64,000 nucleotides of DNA from Castor canadensis (lineage: Eukaryota > Chordata > Mammalia > Rodentia > Castoridae): contig NC_133390.1 of the NCBI RefSeq assembly GCF_047511655.1, forward strand, positions 168,908,083-168,972,082, written 5' to 3'. The notes below the pieces were generated by a model. The model did not search any database, had not been told where the DNA came from, and was given only the letters and a program-made list of their open reading frames with translations. This document shows, piece by piece, positions 10,346 through 20,935 of this stretch; within the stretch, counting starts at the first letter, position 1, and every line of letters starts with the position of its first letter. Position numbers and translations under genes: made by a program.

Positions 10346-11370
10346 CAGGGGCAGGCAAAACTTGGCCCACTGATTTTTTTTTATTGTTTTATTATTCATA
10401 CGTGCATACAAGGCTTGGGTCATTTCTCCCCCCTGCCCCCACCCCCTCCCTTACCCCCCACAATGCCCCCTCCTTCTCCACCCAACCCCCTCAATACCCA
10501 GCAGAAACTATTTTGCCCTTATCTCTAATTTTGTTGTAGAGAGAGTATAAGCAATAATAGGAAGGAACAAGGGTTTTTGCTGGTTGAGATAAGGATAACT
10601 ATACAGGGCATTGACTCACATTGATTTCCTGTGCATGGGTGTTACCTTCTAGGTTAATTCTTTTTGATCTAACCTTTTCTCTAGTTCCTGTTCCCCTTTT
10701 CCTATTGGCCTCAGTTGCTTTTAAGGTATCTGCTTTAGTTTCTCTGCGTTAAGGGCAACAAATGCTAGCTAGTTTTTTAGGTGTCTTACCTATCCTCACC
10801 CCTCCCTTGTGTGCTCTCACTTTTATCATGTGCTCAAAGTCCAATCCCCTTGTTGTGTTTGCCCTTGATCTAATGTCCACATATGAGGGAGAACATATGA
10901 TTTTTGGTCTTTTGGGCCAGGCTAACCTCACTCAGAATGATGTTCTCCAATTCCATCCATTTACCAGCGAATGATAACATTTTGTTCTTCTTCATGGCTG
11001 CATGAAATTCCATTGTGTATAGATACCACATTTTCTTGACCCATTCATCAGTAGTGGGGCATCTTGGCTGTTTCCATAACTTGGCTATTGTGATTAGTGC
11101 CGCAATAAACATGGGTGTGCAGGTGCCTCTGGAGTAACCTGTGTCACAGTCTTTTGGGTATATCCCCAAGAGTGGTATTGCTGGATCAAATGGTCCATTG
11201 ATTGTTTTTATAAATAAAGTTTTATTGAAACACAGTTTTGTTCATTTGTTTATGGCTAGTCAGGCTACCTTTGCAGGGCAATGGGCTGTGTGAATGAGTA
11301 CGGCAGAGACCAAATGACCTGCAAAGCCTCAGATATCTACTGTCTGTTTGCCACAGCCCCCAAGAGGGAA
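10346..11370. mobile_element. hAT-like MITE remnant, split by an L1
   Basis: The left piece (10346-10375) reads CAGGGGCAGGCAAAACTTGG. The right piece (about 11203-11365) reads GTTTTTATAAATAAAGTTTT, then ATGACCTGCAAAGCCTCAGA, then ATCTACTGTCTG. Together they form a well-known nonautonomous mammalian DNA element, interrupted by the L1 between them. A second copy lies at about 20766. Its repeat-library name could not be checked. Confidence 0.6.
10376..11194 (-). mobile_element. Young 5'-truncated L1 (ORF2 C-terminus plus 3' UTR)
   Basis: On the minus strand it runs from the last part of ORF2 into a 3' UTR and poly(A), which appears as a T-run on +. The ORF2 tail holds the L1-typical stretch ending in FSLICGH-stop, with MEFHAAMKKNKMLSFAGKWM upstream. 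The 3' UTR has a G-rich polypurine tract (C-rich on + at about 10428-10490). CCACTGATT at 10367-10375 and CCATTGATT at 11196-11204 form a near-perfect target duplication inside the hAT remnant. No complete ORF remains, so it cannot move on its own. Confidence 0.9.
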
Positions 11371-12035
11371 TGAAGCAGTCACGGGGCTTCCCACCTACAG
11401 ACATGGGACCCAATTGTCACTTCACAGACGGATGTGAATTCTGGACTCCTTGGGGGTAATTTAATTGGAGTCCCCATTTTGGGGGAGTGATGAAATCTTA
11501 TTTTAGCCAAGTTCTCCTACTTTGCATGACTGGGTTCTAAGTTTGGGAGTTGGTGTGGTGCCGAGGTTTGAAGGCACTGGTGGAGGTACTTTTGGGGATC
11601 TCCTGGCTGTCTGCAGTGCTTTGGTCATCGTCACTGCTCCTGCCATGACTGTGATGAGACACCATCCCAGTGCCTACCTCAGGGCCCCCTGCAGACCCAA
11701 GGTCTCTGTGGACCCTTGTCACCCTTGTCACTCACAGATAGCCTTCCACAGATCCCTTCCCAGTGGGCAGGGTGAGGACTTATGTGAGGTACAGAGTGCT
11801 CAGGTGTGTACCTATGCTCACAGCCACTGTCCTCTGGCCTGTGACTGCCGCTTTCAATGCCTCTGTGAACTAGACACAGGTGCCTCTGCTCTGGGTGTCT
11901 CCAGACACAGCTCAGGTACCTGTCTTCTTGTCAGGCCCACTGCCTCCCTCACACTAAGCCATCATTGCCCCCACTGGATCATGACAGTGGCTCCTGACTG
12001 CTCAATCTAGTCCCAACCTCCCTTCCACTGTGCCC
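11371..12035. other. Intergenic sequence, no gene seen
   Basis: Includes a 162-codon + frame (11522-12010) that shows no domain, signal peptide or low-complexity explanation. I treat it as chance in GC-richer DNA. Confidence 0.4.
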
Positions 12036-12039
12036 AAAG

Positions 12040-12260
12040 CCTGTTAACACTGGGCAGCCAGAGAGATCCTGTAAAAATGGAAGCCACTCTTCTGCTTAAA
12101 CCTTCTCCACAACCCCCCACCTACAGCCAGAGTCAAGTTCATGGTGTTTGCCATTGATTCACATTGACATTGACCCTCTATGTAAACTAGAACCTTTCTG
12201 CCCACCCGCCCTACCTGAGACACCCTGCTTCACCCAGCCCTGCCCAGTTCCCACCAGACA
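12040..12260 (+). repeat. L2 LINE 3' fragment
   Basis: AGCCACTCTTCTGCTTAAAC, CAGAGTCAAGTTCATGGTGT and CCTACCTGAGACACCCTGCT match the sense order of the L2 3' region. Confidence 0.65.
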
Positions 12261-12541
12261 GTGGGCTAGTCAGGGCCCTTCCTAACCAGTGAGTGTGACT
12301 GCTGGTCAAGAAGTCACCTTGCTCTTCAGATGGGGTGGGACTGAAGTTTTGACCTGGCTACATGTTGTGAGAAGGCTGGGCCTGACCTCAGGTTCTGATT
12401 ATCTACAAGGTGACATGCCATGTCTGGAAGCTTGCACTGTCCCCCACTGTGAGACCCAAGGACCACTGGGTCAGGGGGTAAGCTTCGTGACTCCTCTCTG
12501 CCCTCAGATGAGGCCAGGTCAGCAATCGTCACTTAAGAGTC

Positions 12542-12547
12542 TTTATT
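12542..12547 (-). promoter_or_regulatory. Possible minus-strand polyadenylation signal
   Basis: AATAAA on the minus strand, preceded by a repeat-free stretch of about 300 bases (12548-12850). It could mark the 3' end of an antisense transcript. No clear GU-rich downstream element is visible, so chance is quite possible. Confidence 0.2.
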
Positions 12548-13043
12548 GGAAAATAAACATGGTTAATGTACAAGAAACCCCATCCAAGGGTCCAGTCAAA
12601 ACGTCCCTGTGTGGGAACGATAGCATCCTAATGGGCTCCAGATGTCCTGTGGTCTCTTTGTCCTGGTGATCTGAGGGGGGAAGTAGGCTCTGGAGGGAGA
12701 CATGGTGGGTTTGCAGTCAAAGAGGCATCTTTGCCACCTCAATTTCTCTGTGTGGTAAGTTTGGGGGCCCCTCCCTCTACCCTGTGCAACTTCAGCAGAC
12801 CCCATTCCTCTCTGCCCTTGGTGGTCTCTGCAGATGCCTTCTACTGAGTTTAGTTATTCAGTCAAAGGAAATGCTGGTCGGTGGCTCCCTTTGGAATCAG
12901 AACTGGAGTGGTTCCTGTCCCACCAGGGCAAGTTGGAGGCCAGACAGCACTTCAGAGGGACCGTGGAAGAGCCAGCATGGTGGCAGGAAAGCCACAGACC
13001 TTCAGAGAAGTGCCAGGGAACAGAGGAAGGGCTGCACAGGAAA

Positions 13044-13206
13044 AGCCAGGCATGGTGGTGTCCTCCTGTAATTCCAGCATTCAAATTTGAGAGGCAGAAG
13101 CAGGATTGTGTATTCAAGATCAGCTTGGGTTACATAGTGCAGGGGTGGGGGAGGGAGAGAGAGAAATGGAAGGAAGGGAGGGAGGGAGAGAGGGAGGGAA
13201 GGAAGG
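13044..13206 (+). repeat. B1-like SINE with (GGGA)n tail
   Basis: AGCCAGGCATGGTGGTGTCC, TGTAATTCCAGCATTCAAAT and GATCAGCTTGGGTTACATAG give a B1 monomer to about 13140. A run of GGGA/GGAA units to 13206 has replaced the usual A-tail. Confidence 0.88.
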
Positions 13207-13479
13207 TTCTCTGGATAGTTTTTTGGAGACTACTCACAATGTCACCCTCACACTGGTGAGCTAGCAGGCCCCTAGATCATCTCACCTGGGCAAGACCAGC
13301 TCTGCTCCGGGCTCCACATTGTTGGTTCCTGGCCTGGAGAGCCTGGCCTTGAATTTCTCCAGGCTGATGTTCTGTCCAGCTGGCTCCTCCTGGACCTCCG
13401 GCCTGGAATACCTGCTCCTCCCAACTTATCCTCCTTCCTCTCTCCTTGTTTCGTCTTCCTCTCTGCATTCTCACTACAT

Positions 13480-13645
13480 GCTGTTAGATCAGGCATTTCC
13501 TTGTCTGCTTCTTCCTGTGGGGTCCTTCCATGTCTCTCACTAGGCTCTCTGAGCTACCAGGAGACCTTGCCTTGCTGCCCCTGTGTCCCCAGCATTTAGA
13601 ACTGGGCCTGGCACTTCACAGGCACTAGAGGCACACAGCCATCCG
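13480..13645 (+). repeat. L2 LINE 3'-terminal fragment
   Basis: CTGTGTCCCCAGCATTTAGA then CTGGGCCTGGCACTTCACAG is the L2 tail sequence just before the 3' end. Confidence 0.6.
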
Positions 13646-13949
13646 TAGTTATCCAGCAGCTGCTGGGAGGACACTGTCAGAGGGTAAAAATACTTACACA
13701 GCCCAGCCCAATCCATCAGCTCAGGTTTGTGCTGTGGGAGAGGCAAGGTTTGCCCCCACTGTCCCCATCCCTACCCCATACCCAGGTCCCTGTAGTTTGG
13801 AGGGCTGGCTGGGCCACTCTGGTGATGCACCTGTTGACTGGTTCTGCCTAGCCCAAGGGGCCTGAGAGCTGAGATGCCATGGTACACGCTGTGTTTTCCT
13901 TCCTCACACCCCCAAGGCTGTAGTGCTAGGAATGGTCCCTGGGGAGGGT

Positions 13950-14120
13950 CCTGTAACAAGAAGTGCAGTGACGGTAACCTTAGCTAACAGACATGGGTGC
14001 CACTGGAGCAGGACAGGAGACTGACACACAAAGCACTGGCCCAGGGTCACATGGCTAGCAAGTTGGGGACCCAAGAGTTGGACCCTGGCCTTCCCAGTTC
14101 GGAATTTAGCCCCAGGTCCA
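13950..14120 (-). repeat. MIR SINE fragment
   Basis: CACTGGCCCAGGGTCACATG and GCTAGCAAGTTGGGGACCCA form the MIR conserved core in antisense, followed by TTGGACCCTGGCC. Confidence 0.65.
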
Positions 14121-14519
14121 CTTGAGGCCAAATCCAATGTCCTTGGATTACTTAAAGCTTTGTGGTATGGAGGAAATGGTTCTAGCAATTGACCCTCTAA
14201 CCTGGCTCTGAAGTGGGACAAGCCAGAGAGATGGTCACCATTGGGAAGGGAGAAGAAGTGAGCATCACAGGCTGGCATTTGAACAAGAGTCCTGGGTTCA
14301 CTCCAACACCCTTCCCCCCGCACTGTCACTGCTCAGATTGGAATCATAGTTTGTGGAGGCTCACAGAGCTCCATGCTTTCTCACCAGGCCTCCCCACCCA
14401 GAGAAAAGCCAAACTCAGGGATGCTTTAAGATTATGGGAATTTCCCACGGTGTGAACCGTGCCACTGTATCACCACTTGGAAGCAGTGATTCTAGAAATC
14501 TATCCCTGGCAGAGGACAG

Positions 14520-14720
14520 AAGCCTGTTCCCCACTCTCTCCTTCTCTCACTCTGTTCCACCCTTGTTGCTGTTCCTTGTGCCAGCAAGCACCCCTCTCCA
14601 CCTGCGCTGTTGCTGCTGGACCCCCTGCCTGGAACACAGCTGAAGTCCTCCCTGTCTTGGCTCAGTTGTCACCATTTCAGCTAGGCCGTCCCTTACTGAT
14701 TCTCATTTTCTATCTGCGGC
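14520..14720 (+). repeat. L2 LINE 3' fragment
   Basis: CCCCCTGCCTGGAACACAGC, GGCTCAGTTGTCACCATTTC and CTAGGCCGTCCCTTACTGAT follow the L2 order (CTGCCTGGAA.., TCA.ATGTCACC, GGCC.TCCCTGA). Confidence 0.6.
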
Positions 14721-16354
14721 TGCCTCTGGAATGCAGTGTGTCCACTGCTGGCACAACTGTTGAATAAACTGATGTTCAAGACCATCCCATGTTACAGATG
14801 ACAAACTGAGATGCCGCAGAACAGGCTTGTGCAGTTCCACCAGTCAGTTAGAATCTGTACCCTTTCCCTGGGGCTGCGCCACAAACTGGGGGCCACAAAA
14901 CCCCAGGAATTTATTTGCTGAAGGCAGGAAACCTGAAACAAGGTGGCGGAAGGCTGGTAGTCCCAGGTACGGGGCTGCATCTCTCCACCTCTGTCCTTGT
15001 CTTCAGAGGCCTTGGTGTCTGTCTCTCTCCCTCTGCTGATAAGAATAGTCATTGGTTTAGGGTCCACCCTACCCTCAGGCTGACCTCCTCTCAAGACCCT
15101 TATGTAGTCCCATCTTCAGAGATTCTCCCTCTAAGGAAAATCACACTGCAGTCCCGGGAGGACATGGAATTTGGGGGGACACTAGGCAGAGCTGGCCAGG
15201 ATCTCCCAGGGGGAGCTCTGTGTGCACGGGGAGATGGTGGCCAGCGGCTGTGGCTGTCAGTCTCAGAACTTGTCAGGAGGGAGAGGGGTTAAGTGAAAGC
15301 CAAGCTGATCCTGGCTGATCCCGTAATCCCTGCCCCTGGGGGGCAGTCCTTCTGTGTCTGTCTTTCACTGTTTTTTTTTTCTGTGTTGGCTTCAGGGCCC
15401 TCTGCATGGTAGCATGGCTTAAGTCACCTGCCAGAAAGGTGGCACAGGGCAGTGAGCATCTGCTGATCTCCCCCCGCCCCCCGGCACCCAGCCACTAACT
15501 TCCCACCCAGAACCCAACCATTGCAGACTGACCTCGCATTCCTCAGCTTACTGGGGTGGCGGGAGCCCTGTCCACCCAGCCTAGGTGAGCCTTGACCCCA
15601 TCTCCATTGCACTCCCTTTCCAGGGTCCCTTCAACATACCTGGGCTTTCTGTCCTGTCCTGCCAGAAGTCACTTGCTGGCTGGACAGACCTGAGTTGCTC
15701 GTAGCGGCACAGATGTCGATGGATTGACGGCAGGTGGGAGCCATGCAGCCCAAGGTGCAGTGCAAATGCCAGACAGCTGCGCACATCTTTGTGTGTGTGA
15801 GGGTGGGGGGAGCGGATGAAAAACAGATACTTAATGTATCTGGTTAGAAATGAGGATTTTCTGGCTGGGTTATGCCTGTCACTTTAATGTCTCTTCTAAT
15901 ACTTATGGCTTTTCTGCACCTGACCTTGTCAGTTCCACCCCTGAGAAGGCGTGGGGAGATCTTGGCCCAACCTCAGTCCCTCTTAGCCCTCTGTTGGGGA
16001 CAAGTCTGGGTGAAGACATCTAGGCAGGAAGCTACGATGGTTGTAGGGTTCAGGGTTCAGGCAGAGCCACTGTTTTCATTCAACTTCCTCAGTTGAATGT
16101 TGGGGGCCTCCTGGCCCCCAACACAGGGCAACCTGTGTGTTCAGTGGTCCTGCATTTCCCTGATCAGTAAATCCTGCCAGTTCTAACTAGAAATATCCCA
16201 ACCGCCTACTTCTCAGTCCCCATCGCCATGGCTCTGGGCCAAGCCACCATCGTCCCCAGCTCACCTACCGAACTTCTTGCTTCTGCTCCTGCTTCTTTTG
16301 CCAGCCACTCTCCATGTGGCAGCTGGGGAGGGGGTCCTTTAAGAAAGAAAACAG
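14721..16354. other. Intergenic sequence, no gene seen
   Basis: About 1.6 kb without a recognisable repeat, exon or RNA gene. It has a T9 run near 15370, a C-rich patch near 15473 and a GT-rich patch near 15790. Several 60-125 codon frames overlap on opposite strands without motifs. Confidence 0.45.
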
Positions 16355-16796
16355 ATGGCCCCGCCCTTTTGAAGTCATTGCATTTATAATAAAATCCAAA
16401 TCCCTGGCAGTGGCCTCTGTGTTGGCATGACTTGGTCCCTGGGACCTGACCAAACTGGTCTCTGCCCTGTTGGCTCTCAGCTCACTCCAGTCCCAGGGAC
16501 TCCATCAGTTCCCTGACGGCTCGGACCCCTCGCCGCTGGGCTGACCGGTTGCACTTCCTCTTCTCCCAGGGCTGGGCTGTCTGTCCTCGCACCTTGCCAT
16601 GGCTCACTTCTTGTGGGTCACACCTTGGCTTCCAGAGTAGCCTGGGTGAAGTGGCCATTTGCTGCCATAATGTCACCTGACCTGCCTTCTCAGTTGCCTC
16701 TTTACTTAGTTACCACCTTCCTCTCCTCACTAGAATGTTCTGTCTTAAGAACAGACACTGCTTCTAATTTACTTGATACTATTTTCCCAGAACCTT
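16355..16796 (+). repeat. L2 LINE 3' region
   Basis: A long L2 match. TAATAAAATCCAAATCCCTG, GCATGACTTGGTCCCTGGGA, AGCTCACTCCAGTCCCAGGG, CATAATGTCACCTGACCTGC and TCCTCACTAGAATGTTCTGT occur in the expected order over some 430 bases. Confidence 0.75.
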
Positions 16797-16799
16797 GTA

Positions 16800-16928
16800 A
16801 AATTGTTCTCTCTCTCTCTTTTTTTTTTTTGACAGGGTCTTGTGATATAGCCCAGGCTGGCCTCAAATTTGCAATTCTCCTGAGTACTGGGATTACAGGT
16901 GTGCACTACCCAGCCAGTAAATTGTTCT
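16800..16928 (-). repeat. B1-like SINE with 10-bp target duplication
   Basis: AAATTGTTCT at 16800-16809 and 16919-16928 flanks a minus-strand B1 monomer (T-run, GACAGGGTCTTGTGATATAG, CCCAGGCTGGCCTCAAATTT, GATTACAGGTGTGC). The insertion fell at the 3' edge of the L2. Confidence 0.92.
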
Positions 16929-17340
16929 TAAATTAACTACTGATGCTCACGATTGGCCCCTTTGCCAGGGAGTCAGCCCCAGTTATGACCATTGTGGAGC
17001 TGGTGTCAAAGGGAGGCGAACCCCCGGGGAATACCCTGGCTCCTCACCAAGACTCCAAACTCACCAACAGAATCTGGTCTCCTCCAGCTCCAGCCTTCAC
17101 AGAGTAAGAACCAGACAATGCAGTGGATGGAACATTCCGCACCCGAGGGCAGAGAAGACTGAATCAAGAAGTGGCTCCTCCTGGCTCTCCCCTGAATCAC
17201 CGGTCACCTGTAGCTTTCTGGACCTTTTCCTACTGTACTGTCCATCCTGAAAAAAAAAATGGAATTTACCTAAAATCTAAATTTTAAGGGAAGGGCTACA
17301 TAGATCATAGGTCTCCCCATGGGTGATAGAAAGAATTACA
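16929..17340. other. Intergenic sequence, no feature seen
   Basis: Unique sequence with an A9 run near 17250. Nothing else can be supported. Confidence 0.4.
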
Positions 17341-17345
17341 GGGGG

Positions 17346-17644
17346 ACTGAGTGTGTGGCACTGGCCTGTAATCCCATCTACTTAAGATACAGAGACAGGA
17401 GGATCAACGTTTAAGAACAATGAGGCAAAAAAATTAGCAAGACTCTATCTCAACAAATAAGCCCAGTGTGGTAGTTCACACTTGTAATCCCAGCTACGTG
17501 GGAGGCAGAAGTAGGAGGCTCACAGCCTGAGGCTGGCCCAGGCAAGAAGCATGAGACCCTATCAGAAAAACTAACTAAAAGCAAAATGATTGTGTACGTG
17601 GTAGAGCCCTTGCCTGAGGTCCTGAGATGAATCCCCAGCACCAC
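17346..17644 (+). repeat. Trimeric SINE: two B1-like units plus ID-like unit
   Basis: The first B1-like unit is 17346-17458 (CTGTAATCCCATCTACTTAA). A second begins at about 17461 (GCCCAGTGTGGTAGTTCACA, TGTAATCCCAGCTACGTGGG). A tRNA/ID-like third unit covers about 17578-17644 (GTGGTAGAGCCCTTGCC, ATGAATCCCCAGCACCACA). An antisense array of the same makeup occurs at 20347-20656. Confidence 0.8.
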
Positions 17645-17752
17645 AAAAGAAAGGAAAAAAAAAAAAAGGAAGGGCAGGAAAAAGAAAGGAAAAAAGAAAA
17701 AAAGGAAGGGAAGGGCAGAGGGGATGAAGAGAGGGAGGGAGCAAAGGAGGAG
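17645..17752. repeat. Homopurine (A/G) tract
   Basis: About 100 nearly uninterrupted purines built from AAAGG, GGAA and GAGG units, directly continuing the A-tail of the upstream SINE. Such tracts can form triplex (H-DNA) structures. They also generate the Lys/Glu-rich frames seen here. Confidence 0.9.
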
Positions 17753-17864
17753 ATGGGTTCACACAGACACTCCAGTCTAAGGGTGTTTCTTGTTGCTCAC
17801 ACCCTCAGACTCAAAAGCAAACTCAGAAACAAGAGCCTCCGAAATCCCATCTCAAATGTCCCTC

Positions 17865-18010
17865 TGGCCAGCTACTTAATTAAATGACCCTATAATGAGA
17901 TTTCTCCCCGCTGAGTCTGCATTTAATAATTAATTGCCCTCCTTGACCCAGCCAGACTCAGAGGCTCATCAATTATTCATCTTCCCCATCTGCACTCAAA
18001 GCACATCGCA
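17865..18010. promoter_or_regulatory. Candidate conserved noncoding element
   Basis: A short repeat-free block with TTAATTAA at 17876-17883, AATAATTAATTG at about 17926-17937 and TCAATTATTCAT at 17969-17980. That is three paired-homeodomain-like sites in about 105 bases, in otherwise GC-neutral sequence. Function is inferred from motif density only. Confidence 0.35.
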
Positions 18011-18545
18011 GGGAATAGGGCCAGAGTTGGAGAGAGGCACAGTGACAGGGACGGGAGCGGGGTGTCCCCCCCAGTGTCACCTGCTGGGGATGGATGGGGA
18101 GGTGAGAGAGGGGCAGATCGGGTCTTGGGTCTGAGGTGGATCAGGGACCTCCCTTCAAGATGAATGCAAATCACTAACGCAAAGTTAGACATAAAAGCAA
18201 ACATTTATGCAGAAGGGAATGCCAACCGATTTCTTTCTAAACAGCCGATATAAGCCACGAAACTCAGAAAAAACTAACACTGTCTGGTGGACTTCGGTGC
18301 GTGTTGCAGTCAGTCAGCCACGCAGGAAAGGCCGACATGTCCTGGTATGTATCAGCCATGCAGGAAAAGACCTGACAGCCACTGTCCCTTTGGGGCCACA
18401 GACGTCTTGGCTGCTTCTTCTCACATTAGGCTTTACAGAGAGGAGAGACAATTTGGCCTTTTCTCTACGAATGATGACCAGAAGGAAAGAACACCTGGCA
18501 GTTTAGGAGTTTTTTTGGGCTGTGAAACCTGCTGTCAGTAATGTC
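18011..18545. other. Intergenic sequence, no gene seen
   Basis: No repeat signature or exon recognised. The frames over this stretch carry no motif. Confidence 0.35.
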
Positions 18546-18549
18546 ACAT

Positions 18550-18895
18550 GCTGGATTCGTTTGCTAGGGCGACCACAAGTACCACAGGTTGGTGGCTTAA
18601 ATGACAAAAATTTATTGTCTCAGCCTAGAGGCTGGAAGTCCAAGATCAAGTGTTGGAAGGGCTCCTTGGGGTGTAAACGGTTCTTCAACCATGTCTCCAT
18701 CTGGCTATCCTTCTGTGCCTGTGTCCTCATTACTTCTTCCAAGACACTAGTCACATTGGATCGGGGCCACCCATAGCCCTCATTTAAACTCACTTGTCTC
18801 TTAAAGACTCCATCTCCTAATACAGTCACATTCCAAGGCACTGGGAGCTGGAGCTTCAATAGATGAATCTGGGCGTGGAGGGAGGGACGCAGATC
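18550..18895 (-). mobile_element. MLT1-like (ERVL-MaLR) solo LTR remnant
   Basis: Read antisense, the LTR landmarks are in order: GTTTGCTAGGGCGACC, GGTGGCTTAAATGACAAAAA, TTTATTGTCTCAGCCTAGAG, GGCTGGAAGTCCAAGATCAA, then TCCTAATACAGTCACATTCC and AGGCACTGGGAGCTGGAGCT. No internal coding region is attached. Confidence 0.7.
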
Positions 18896-19516
18896 AGCTC
18901 ACGACATCCATGTGCAGCAGGACAGCTGTCAATTGTGGACATCACTGTCAAGTTTCTCTCCCGCAGAGCTAAAACATTTCAAGGCATTTCAAGTGTCCCC
19001 AACACAGTGGCTGACCTGATATGCTCATCAGCCTGTGTGTGAATGAAATCACAAGCTGTGACACTGACTTTGGGTCACAAGGCACAGGAGGTTGCTCAGA
19101 AGCCATTCTCAGACCTCGGGGGGGGGGGAAAGGGGGCAGCAATGACTAAACCATGGACAGAACTGTGAGCCACTTAAAACAGCTCATGGTGGCCCAGCCG
19201 AACTCCCCAGGGGCCAGCTCCCTACAATGCCTGGGCTGGAAAGGAAAGGGCGCAGAGAAGAGGAGACAGGGAGAGGGTGCTCTTGGGGAGCTGTAGTTCA
19301 AATGACTTTCTTTTGCAAATTGCACAAGCATGTGTTTCTCAGCCTTTGGAAAGGGGGCAAGTGACAGGCCTTCAAATTCAAGGTTTATAAAGTTCCCAGA
19401 AGTTGGTCTCCACGTGGGTCCAGGTTATGAGCTCCTTCCCACCAATCCCACCATCCTGGGCCAGGTTGGTGTCCCGAGAGAGACGTACATGGGGCTGTTT
19501 TGTATATGATATGTGG
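18896..19516. other. Intergenic sequence, no gene seen
   Basis: Has a G11 run at 19118-19128. Otherwise nothing identifiable. Confidence 0.4.
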
Positions 19517-19920
19517 TGTATCACTGTCTTAAGCTACGGCAGCAAATTGCCACAAGCTTGATGGTATAAACCACTAGAAACCTGTTCTTGCAGTCTGGAA
19601 GCAAGAGGTCAAGGTGTGGCAGGGCCGCTCTGGCTCCTCTAGGGGAGGTCCTTCCCGCCTCCTCCAGCTTCTGGTGGCACCTGGTGTTCCCTGGCTGTGG
19701 CTGCATCATTCCAGTGACTGCCTCTACTGTCACCTGGCCTTCTTCCCAGGGTCTCTGTCTCCTTTCACCTCTCCTCAGGAGATGGTCTTTGGACTTAGGG
19801 CCCCTGAATCCAGGATGAGTTTGTCTTGAGATCCTTCACTTAATCACATCCCAATAAGGAGTGCAGGGCTGGGCCTGGGTACATCTTCTGGGGAGTCACT
19901 GTTTGACTCACTACAGATTG
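19517..19920 (-). mobile_element. MLT1-like (ERVL-MaLR) solo LTR remnant
   Basis: GTCTTAAGCTACGGCAGCAA, CAGTCTGGAAGCAAGAGGTC, GGCAGGGCCGCTCTGGCTCC, CTTCTGGTGGCACCTGGTGT and the closing GTTTGACTCACTACA follow the antisense order of a MaLR LTR. It is related to, but not identical with, the LTR about 1 kb to the left. Confidence 0.65.
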
Positions 19921-20346
19921 GTCTCTGACTCTAGCTCCGCATGACATGGTCCGTAAGTTTCACCATGCTCCCAAAGGGGCCCATGGCATGAAAGGAGGGA
20001 CCTGTAGCTTGTTGTGACCACTGGAGAAGGAACCCTGTTTTTTTTTTTTAATTCTACAACTGAGATGTAAGGTTTTTGTCACAGCAGTTGGTCTACCCTA
20101 ATTCACTCTCCAAGCAGTGTTGCCTCTGTGACAGCAGGGCCTGGCTGTGTCCCTAGTGCCTGGACCAGACAGTTCACAGCAGCTATCGTGAGAGAGGTGA
20201 GCACCATTCAGTTCCTGGGCCAGCTGGGATCTGCAGGGTGAATTTGGGGGCAGGCAGGAGAAGCCAAGGGGGTGACGGGGGGCCTTCAGTTGGTCAGTCA
20301 GGGGCAGCCTAGCCTGCTGAGGCTGGCCAGAAAGGAGTCGTTCCCA
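19921..20346. other. Intergenic sequence, no gene seen
   Basis: Contains a T12-type run near 20038. No exon or repeat could be assigned. Confidence 0.4.
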
Positions 20347-20656
20347 GTGTGGTGCTCAGGGGTTTGAACTCAGGATCTCATGCTTGGTAGGCAAGCGCTC
20401 TACCACTTTACCTACACCCCTAGCCCTTTTTGCTTTTAGTTATTTTTCAGACAGGCTTTTTACATTTTTTACTTCGATCCTCCTGCTTATGCCTCCCACA
20501 TAACTGGACTCACAAGTGTGTACCGTGATACCTGGTTTATTATGAGATGGGGTCTCACTAACTTTTTCTCCCTCCAGCTGGCCTTGAACCAAGATCCTCC
20601 CAATCTCTGCTTCTTGAATAGTTGGGATCATAGGTGTGAGTGACCTCACCTAGCTC
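20347..20656 (-). repeat. Trimeric SINE (ID-like unit plus two B1-like units), antisense
   Basis: On + the order is a tRNA-like unit (GGGTTTGAACTCAGGATCTC, AGGCAAGCGCTCTACCACTT), then a B1-like unit (20430-20540), then another B1-like unit (TGAGATGGGGTCTCACTAAC, CTGGCCTTGAACCAAGATCC, TAGTTGGGATCATAGGTGTG). Read on the minus strand this is B1, B1, ID, as at 17346-17644. Confidence 0.8.
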
Positions 20657-20765
20657 TGCTTCATTATTAACACATTAAATAACAAGGTTCTGGGGCAAGT
20701 CCAAAAGCTACTATAATTTCAAAGTAGTGATCATTATAAAGGTAGGATTGCCAAAGTAGATAGGC

Positions 20766-20935
20766 CTGCCACCTGTTCTTGTAAATAAAGTTTTATTAGC
20801 ACACAGTCAACATTTATTCATGAAAGGTTTATAGCTGCTTTTGTGCTGTAATAGCAAAGGTGAGCAGTTAAGGGGAACTGGATTCCTGCCTGGAATATTT
20901 GCTATCTCTGTCTTCACAGAAGTTTGCTGGAAGCA
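20766..20935 (+). mobile_element. hAT-like MITE remnant
   Basis: TTGTAAATAAAGTTTTATTA, CATTTATTCATGAAAGGTTT and CTTCACAGAAGTTTGCTGGA match the layout of the element split by L1 near 10.3-11.4 kb, so the window holds two copies of the family. Confidence 0.6.

Noticed and set aside
10376..11194. Active L1 element
   Set aside because: 5'-truncated to under 1 kb, lacking ORF1, most of ORF2 and the promoter.
11522..12010. 162-codon + strand frame
   Set aside because: No motif, opposing frame present, merges toward an L2 fragment, no flanking splice signals.
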